Origin: JBBAFS01 sp041655255
GTDB taxonomy: Bacteria; Spirochaetota; Spirochaetia; Sphaerochaetales; Sphaerochaetaceae
Assembly: GCA_041655255.1 (NCBI GenBank)
Contig: JBBAFS010000050.1
Span: 1 to 11,879 of the forward strand
Length of the DNA stretch: 11,879 nucleotides
Reading direction: 5' to 3'
Part shown: positions 7,610 to 11,879 of the stretch, piece by piece
Layout of the letters: each line of letters opens with the position of its first letter
Position numbering within the stretch: position 1 is the stretch's first letter
Notes under the pieces: model-generated
Told to the model about the DNA's origin: nothing
Database searches by the model: none
The model's input: only the letters and a program-made list of their open reading frames with translations
Made by a program: the position numbers and the translations under genes

Positions 7610-8137
7610 TAATGTCTCAATTAAAATCTCTTTATTTGTATAAATACAGATATCACTAGCAATCTCTAAAGCTGTGCGTGCAATCTCTTCGGCACTTAAA
7701 GAAGAGTGCGCCACTAGTGCTTTAGCTGCAGCAAGGGCATAATTACCCCCAGATCCTATGGCAATCATATCGTGTTGTGGTTCTACCACATCCCCAAGCC
7801 CGCTAATTAAAAATGTTTTCTCTTTATCGGCTACGATAATCATCGCTTCTAAGCGACGAAGTGTTCGGTCCGTTCGCCACGATTTAGCCATCTCAACAGC
7901 ACTACGAGTTAAATCGCCACGAAACTCTTTTAATTTCGCTTCAAAGACCTCGTACAAAGTAAATGCATCAGCTGTTGCTCCAGCAAAGCCGCTGAGAATC
8001 TTTCCATCCATCATGGTACGCACTTTTTTTGCGTTCCCTTTTAAGACTGTATCGCCTAAGGTGACTTGGCCGTCCCCTGCTATTGCTATGTGTCCGTCTT
8101 TACGAACCGCTATGATTGTTGTCCCTTTCATCTGCAT
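7607..8137 (-). CDS. hslV: HslV, threonine peptidase subunit of the HslVU protease
   Basis: HslV forms the double-hexamer proteolytic core and uses an N-terminal threonine as nucleophile. The 176-residue product reads MQMKG then TTIIAVRKDG. Aligned to the E. coli enzyme, T6 is the mature Thr1, D22 matches Asp17, K38 matches Lys33, and GSGGNYAL carries the later active-site serine region. A five-residue propeptide must therefore be removed. The start at 8137 is supported by GGAAGGA, with AGGA (8147-8144) 6 nt upstream. The other in-frame ATG (8131) would be about 12 nt away. The first 38 bp overlap the 3' end of xerC, and the ribosome binding site lies within xerC. The stop TAG is part of the hslU ribosome binding site. 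Confidence 0.97.
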   Translation of the reverse strand: MQMKGTTIIAVRKDGHIAIAGDGQVTLGDTVLKGNAKKVRTMMDGKILSGFAGATADAFTLYEVFEAKLKEFRGDLTRSAVEMAKSWRTDRTLRRLEAMIIVADKEKTFLISGLGDVVEPQHDMIAIGSGGNYALAAAKALVAHSSLSAEEIARTALEIASDICIYTNKEILIETL

Positions 8138-9014
8138 TGCGTTTCCTTCCGTGTGGGTGACTTTGTGTGTATACCTGTTTAAGTCGCTTTTGCGTCACGT
8201 GGGTATACAACTGGGTGGTAGAAATAGATTCGTGTCCTAACAGTTGTTGGACAATTCTAATTCCTGCCTCATTATCTAGTAAATGGGTGGCAAAGCTGTG
8301 TCGTATCATATGAGGTGTTAATGTCACTCTCAGTGATACTTCTTTTGCTACCCTCTCCAAGATACTATGGCAAGAGGAAGCCGACAACCGTCTTCCCCTC
8401 TTTCCAATGAATAAAGCATCTTCTGTGAGAGTTACTTCTTTTAGGAGTGGGAGATATCTCTCTAAGAGAGTGAGCGTGGAGGGATTTAAAAACCCGTAAC
8501 GCTCTTTATTCCCTTTACCATGAATAAGTACTCTTTGTTGAGCAACCTCTACATCCCGAACATCCATTGCTAATAACTCTGAAAGACGACACCCTGTTGA
8601 GTAGAACATGTGGATGATTAAAGAAATCTTTAACGACTCAAAATCGGTAATGGGATACGATAATAAACTGATCATCTCTTGGCGACTAAGAACTTCAGGA
8701 AGCCTTCGATAACGGGAGGCACTTTCGATGCGACTAAATACATCGGTGTGTACTACATTAAGTTTACGAAGATATCGATACAAACCTCTGAGAACTGAAA
8801 GTTTTCTATTCACCGTGGGAGAAGAGTGAGTTTTAATCAATTGTGAGACATATAAGCGAGCAGTATCAACTTGTACATCCTCAATGGCAAGGTTGTGGTG
8901 TGTTAAAAATGTCGTGTACTCTTTTAAATCACTTCTATAAGCAATAAAGGTGTGTTCACTGACGTTTTTCACGCTATTGAGGTACATTAGATACTCTTGA
9001 ACAAAGTCACTCAT
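8100..9014 (-). CDS. xerC: Tyrosine recombinase XerC
   Basis: XerC and XerD together resolve chromosome dimers at the dif site during division. The 304-residue protein has the N-terminal SAM-like core-binding domain (about 1-90) and the C-terminal catalytic domain with a full active site: R143 (TGCRLSE), K167 (GKGNKER), H235 and R238 (TPHMIRHSFATHLL), H261 (LGHESI) and nucleophile Y270 (TTQLYTH). The end of the domain (VYTQSHPHGRKR) and the LGHESISTTQLYTHV stretch look like XerC rather than XerD. A hydrophilic tail of about 12 residues overlaps hslV by 38 bp. The gene begins 29 bp after the dprA-like stop. ATG 9014 has only a weak purine stretch (AGGG, 1 nt away) in front. A TATAGT hexamer at 9025-9020 has no matching -35 box, so expression is probably from upstream in the operon. 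Confidence 0.93.
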   Translation of the reverse strand: MSDFVQEYLMYLNSVKNVSEHTFIAYRSDLKEYTTFLTHHNLAIEDVQVDTARLYVSQLIKTHSSPTVNRKLSVLRGLYRYLRKLNVVHTDVFSRIESASRYRRLPEVLSRQEMISLLSYPITDFESLKISLIIHMFYSTGCRLSELLAMDVRDVEVAQQRVLIHGKGNKERYGFLNPSTLTLLERYLPLLKEVTLTEDALFIGKRGRRLSASSCHSILERVAKEVSLRVTLTPHMIRHSFATHLLDNEAGIRIVQQLLGHESISTTQLYTHVTQKRLKQVYTQSHPHGRKRNADERDNNHSGS

Positions 9015-9043
9015 ACCCTACTATATCAAAAGAGAAATAGATG

Positions 9044-9868
9044 TTATAGAAGGTCAGCAAGACTTTGTATCGTACGAGCTCCTTGATTATGTAACTCCCT
9101 ATTTGCTTCACCTCGAGAATGTTTTACCCCTACGTCATGTACAATAACTTCTCGCCCCTCATCTAAGGCTGTAAGGGCAGAGTAATAAGCTTGAGAGTTT
9201 TGTGGCGCACAGAGCACCAAAGAGAGAGCTGAACACGATGCAAGAAGAGCCCCACGTTGACGATATCGCTCATAAGTTGGTCTCCCATATGGGTGGACGT
9301 GAGACATAAATACCCCTCCTCTCATAAGAAAGGAGCTCACTTTTCGGACATTCATCGATTTAATATAATCAATTCCTGATGCTAAAAAGGCGATACATCG
9401 TCCGTTTTGTTCCAATGCTGCATCATACGCTTTTTGATCTTCATGAACAGAGAAGCCCCCAACTAACGTAAAATCTAATAACGAAGCTTCATACCCTGTT
9501 CTCTGAGCTTGGGTGGTTATAACAGGTTCGTTTATCTTTGACGTAAGAAAGGTTAAATGTTGAAGATGTGGTCGATAAGATCCAATGTAGGTAAGAAGAA
9601 TTGGGGCATAAGAGCTCTCTTTTAACCAAAGGGGGTAGTTCTCATCAAAGTAAGAGAGAACTTTGAAATGAGAGTAGTTGGTGTAGCGTACAAAGGCGTC
9701 TATGTTCACCTTCACCTGTTGAAATGTGTTATATGAGGGGGAGGCGACATCTTTGTAGTAATCTAACAAACTCTTACGGGTCGTACACACTTTCAATAAC
9801 TCAAGTTTTTGTTCGAGGGTGAATGTGGGGAGGCAATGAAGTGTTATAAGTGTCTCTAGTTGTACCAC
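9044..9868 (-). CDS. dprA: Divergent DprA/Smf-family protein with eroded DNA-binding motifs
   Basis: DprA normally binds single-stranded DNA in a Rossmann-type fold and loads RecA during transformation. This 274-residue protein keeps the family outline. YPLWLKE...PILLTYIG (78-96) matches the usual YP..L....P..L...G lead-in, and GRCIAFLASGIDY, GALLASCSALSLVL and ALDEGREVIV follow in the right order. Key positions are altered: TSK (109-111) stands for GSR, VGGFSVHED (136-144) for SG.A.GID, Y148 for the following His, RYRQR (201-205) for F..RNR, SQAYYSA (225-231) for SGSLITA, and HDVG (244-247) for the proline-glycine turn. It has no C-terminal winged-helix extension. The start is GTG 9868, with an in-frame stop at 9883-9881 and no clear ribosome binding site. 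The gene lies between xerD and xerC. DprA ancestry is fairly safe, but classical DprA activity is doubtful. Confidence 0.75.
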   Translation of the reverse strand: MVQLETLITLHCLPTFTLEQKLELLKVCTTRKSLLDYYKDVASPSYNTFQQVKVNIDAFVRYTNYSHFKVLSYFDENYPLWLKESSYAPILLTYIGSYRPHLQHLTFLTSKINEPVITTQAQRTGYEASLLDFTLVGGFSVHEDQKAYDAALEQNGRCIAFLASGIDYIKSMNVRKVSSFLMRGGVFMSHVHPYGRPTYERYRQRGALLASCSALSLVLCAPQNSQAYYSALTALDEGREVIVHDVGVKHSRGEANRELHNQGARTIQSLADLL

Positions 9869-9876
9869 ATATAAAG

Positions 9877-9897
9877 AACTTCACCAAAGGTGATGTT
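9877..9897 (-). repeat. Small inverted repeat between xerD and dprA
   Basis: TCACC-AAA-GGTGA (9881-9893) is a perfect 5-bp inverted repeat. After one mismatch it is extended by AAC/GTT (9877-9879 and 9895-9897). It fills much of the 37-bp gap and ends 8 nt before the dprA GTG, where a ribosome binding site would be expected. It could be a translation-limiting hairpin or a protein-binding palindrome. There is no following U-run, so it is not a terminator. Confidence 0.35.
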
Positions 9898-9905
9898 ACT
9901 TCGTT

Positions 9906-10796
9906 TCATACTTTTTCACTCTCTCCATCGGGGTGAAAGGTTCGAAAAGCTTGTAATAACTCTTCAGTTTCGGTGTGGGTATATATTTGAGTGGTTCTAA
10001 TATCACTATGCCCAAGAAGCAGTTGAACCGATCTTAAATCGGCTCCACCTCGAAGAAGGTGGGTTGCATAGGTGTGTCGCAAGGTGTGTACCTTTGCTTC
10101 AACATTGGCTTTACGGGCATACTCTTTAAAGCGTTTCCACACTGATGCTCTATTAAGAGCTTTTCCTCTTCGTCCAACAAACAACGTTTTCTCTTTTGAA
10201 GATGGACCAACAAATTTTGGTCGTGCTACTTCAAGATAAGTTTTTAGTGCCTCTAAAGCATAATCTCCAATGGGGATTTGCCGCTCTTTATCCCCTTTTC
10301 CGATTACTCGGACACTTTTGGTAGTAACATTAATATCTTTCATTTCCAAAGAGGTGAGTTCACTCACACGTAAGCCACAAGAGTAGATCATCTCAAAGAT
10401 TGCAAAATCACGAATTCCTAAAAGATCAGTGGTGTCGATACTCTCTAAGAGTTTTTCAATCTCTTGATCGTGTAGTGTTGATGGAAGTTGCTCAGATATA
10501 TGAACTGAATCTATCATATCTAAAGGATTATCTTCTCGGCGTGTAGTTTCAATGAGAAAAAGGTGAAAAGAGCGTAATGAACTCATAATCTTAGCTTGGG
10601 TACGAGATGAGAGATTTCCTTCTACTTTGCGCTCATTTAAAAACGAAACCACTGTTTCAAATGTGAGCGTGGTAACATCTTGGTTATGGTGAGAGACAAA
10701 AGCACAATACCTTTTTATTTCTTGGGTGTAGAGTTCTACTGTAGCTTCACTTAAACGACGAGAAACACGTAAATAGGTTGAAAACTCATCAATCAT
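9906..10796 (-). CDS. xerD: Tyrosine recombinase XerD
   Basis: XerD is the partner of XerC at dif; in E. coli it makes the first strand exchange when activated by FtsK. The 296-residue protein has the N-terminal core-binding domain (about 1-90) and a complete catalytic set: R143 (CGLRVSE), K167 (GKGDKER), H237 and R240 (VHTLRHTYATHLL), H263 (LGHSDI) and nucleophile Y272 (TTQIYTH). The GADLRSVQLLLGHSDIRTTQIYTH stretch resembles XerD, while the downstream paralogue resembles XerC. ATG 10796 lies 8 bp after the ftsZ stop. The only purine-rich block (GAGGAGAG) is about 20 nt away inside ftsZ, so initiation probably depends on ribosomes terminating at ftsZ. The alternative reading as a different Xer-family integrase is unlikely, given the flanking core genes. 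Confidence 0.93.
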   Translation of the reverse strand: MIDEFSTYLRVSRRLSEATVELYTQEIKRYCAFVSHHNQDVTTLTFETVVSFLNERKVEGNLSSRTQAKIMSSLRSFHLFLIETTRREDNPLDMIDSVHISEQLPSTLHDQEIEKLLESIDTTDLLGIRDFAIFEMIYSCGLRVSELTSLEMKDINVTTKSVRVIGKGDKERQIPIGDYALEALKTYLEVARPKFVGPSSKEKTLFVGRRGKALNRASVWKRFKEYARKANVEAKVHTLRHTYATHLLRGGADLRSVQLLLGHSDIRTTQIYTHTETEELLQAFRTFHPDGESEKV

Positions 10797-10804
10797 CTGA
10801 GTTG

Positions 10805-11879
10805 TTATGAATCACTCTCCTCTCTTTTGTAGCGCAACACAGCAGGGAAACTCAAATCGGTATCATCTTGGCTATCACCAAGACGGTTTTGAAGATCTTG
10901 CCATCGATTCACTTTGACTACATCTTCACCTACTGGCTCCTCTTTTTTCATTGTAGAGGAGAATCGACCTTGAAGTGATGGTCCTTCAGTAGAAAACATC
11001 CGATGTTGTCGTTGATCTTTATTTACAGCATGAGCAGGATTTGGAGCATCAAAACCTGTAGCAACAACTGTTACTTTGATTTTCTCACCTAATTCAGGAT
11101 TAAATGCTTGTCCTGCAATAATCAGTGCATCTTCAGCACAGTTTTCGGTAATAAGTTCAACGACATCTTGGTACTCTTGCAAGGTGAGTCCATCACCTCC
11201 TGCTAAGTTGACTAATACCGATTTTGCTCCATCAATTTGAGCATTCTCTAACAGTGGATTATTAATAGCAGCTCGTGCGGCATCAACGGCCCTTGTTGAA
11301 CCTTCACCTACCCCAATGCCCATTAAGGCATCTCCACGCCCTTTCATCACTGTCCGTACATCGGCGAAGTCGATATTAATTTCTCCAGGTTCAGTAATAA
11401 GTTCACTAATTCCTTGTACCCCTTGGCGCAACACATCATCGGCTAATAAGAATGCTTTTTTAATCGGAGTATTATTTTCAACAATGTTAAGGAGATATTG
11501 GTTAGGAATTAAAATAAGGGTGTCGACATGTTTTCGTAATCGCTCTATGCCAGTAAGTGCTAATTCAAGTTTCTTTTTCCCTTCAAAGGCAAATGGGGTT
11601 GTCACTACCGCAACTGTTAATGCACCTAATTCACGGGCGATTTCAGCTATCACAGCAGCGGCACCAGTACCAGTTCCACCACCCATTCCAGCGGTAATAA
11701 AAACCATATCTGTCCCATTAAGGAGCTCTTTGATCTCTTCTTTCGACTCTTGAGCAGCTTGTTCTCCCACTTCGGGTACTCCACCTGCTCCAAGCCCTCC
11801 GGTGAGTTGTTTCCCTAAAGGCATCTTATGTTGGGCATTTGATCGCTGAAGAGCCTGAATGTCGGTATTCATTGCGACA
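10805..11879 (-). CDS. ftsZ: Cell division GTPase FtsZ (5' end cut off by window edge)
   Basis: FtsZ polymerises into the ring that organises division at midcell. The frame continues to the window edge: codons before the internal ATG at 11872 read V-A, matching the FtsZ line before NTDIQAL, so about 50 N-terminal residues are missing. Visible features are the LTGGLGAGGVPEVG segment, the tubulin-type GTP-binding loop GMGGGTGTGAAAVIAEIA, the synergy loop NIDFADVRTVM that completes the catalytic site of the next subunit, and a C-terminal core ending near TVVATGF. A hydrophilic linker of about 65 residues follows, then a conserved-type tail LSFPAVLRYKRE that would bind FtsA or other membrane tethers. 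It is the first visible gene of the minus-strand operon; ftsA would be expected just upstream, outside the window. Confidence 0.97.
   Translation of the reverse strand, partial: VAMNTDIQALQRSNAQHKMPLGKQLTGGLGAGGVPEVGEQAAQESKEEIKELLNGTDMVFITAGMGGGTGTGAAAVIAEIARELGALTVAVVTTPFAFEGKKKLELALTGIERLRKHVDTLILIPNQYLLNIVENNTPIKKAFLLADDVLRQGVQGISELITEPGEINIDFADVRTVMKGRGDALMGIGVGEGSTRAVDAARAAINNPLLENAQIDGAKSVLVNLAGGDGLTLQEYQDVVELITENCAEDALIIAGQAFNPELGEKIKVTVVATGFDAPNPAHAVNKDQRQHRMFSTEGPSLQGRFSSTMKKEEPVGEDVVKVNRWQDLQNRLGDSQDDTDLSFPAVLRYKREESDS

Noticed and set aside
7758..8240. Plus-strand open frame of 160 codons across hslV and the end of xerC
   Set aside because: It is antisense to two well-supported genes, and its composition reflects the codons on the other strand.
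9020..9025. TATAGT ahead of xerC as a promoter for a leaderless xerC mRNA
   Set aside because: There is no acceptable -35 hexamer 16-18 bp upstream (TATAAC, the end of the dprA-like gene), and the gene lies inside a tight operon.
8100..10796. Xer genes as integrases of an integrated mobile element
   Set aside because: Both are full-length and XerC/XerD-like, lie between ftsZ and hslVU, and no attachment-site repeats or cargo genes are seen.
11316..11753. Plus-strand open frame of 145 codons inside ftsZ
   Set aside because: It is a shadow of the most conserved part of FtsZ, with a Pro/Val/Ile-rich composition that comes from reading glycine-rich codons backwards.

Overview
The window looks like a stretch of chromosomal core genes from a motile spirochaete. 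It carries a class B penicillin-binding protein, FtsZ, SecA, the HslVU protease, two Xer recombinases, a DprA homologue and the flagellar GTPase FlhF. The spirochaete call rests on gene order recalled from memory: Treponema has ftsA-ftsZ-dprA-topA-xerC next to flagellar genes, and Borrelia has ftsZ-...-smf(dprA)-hslV-hslU next to flgB. The order here (ftsZ-xerD-dprA-xerC-hslV-hslU-flhF) resembles a mixture of the two. By eye the DNA is moderately AT-rich and very compact. I see no insertion sequence, phage gene, CRISPR array, tRNA or rRNA.

Layout. (1) Positions 1-2408, plus strand: secA, with its N-terminal part cut off by the window edge. (2) 2405-3463, minus strand: a membrane-anchored protein with two LysM domains and a LytM (M23) domain whose zinc ligands are all replaced, so probably an NlpD/EnvC-like division regulator. 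(3) 3464-3516: a 53-bp divergent intergenic region that must hold the promoters of both flanking genes. (4) 3517-5151, plus strand: an ftsI-like transpeptidase that starts without any ribosome binding site and may be leaderless. (5) 11879-5131, minus strand: seven closely packed genes, in transcription order ftsZ (5' end cut off), xerD, dprA-like, xerC, hslV, hslU and flhF, probably one operon. The longest gap inside it is 37 bp, and xerC overlaps hslV by 38 bp.

How the genes fit together. FtsZ builds the division ring and the FtsI-like protein makes septal peptidoglycan. The LysM/LytM protein is a plausible regulator of the hydrolases that split the septum. XerC and XerD resolve chromosome dimers at division, HslVU is the ATP-dependent quality-control protease, FlhF helps place or number flagella, and SecA exports envelope proteins. 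The theme is cell division, chromosome segregation and envelope assembly.

No wholly new system is evident. The points worth a second look are the catalytically dead LytM protein opposite ftsI, the apparently leaderless ftsI, a secA terminator lying inside the coding sequence of the convergent gene, an eroded DprA between two Xer recombinases, and FlhF at the end of a division/protease operon.
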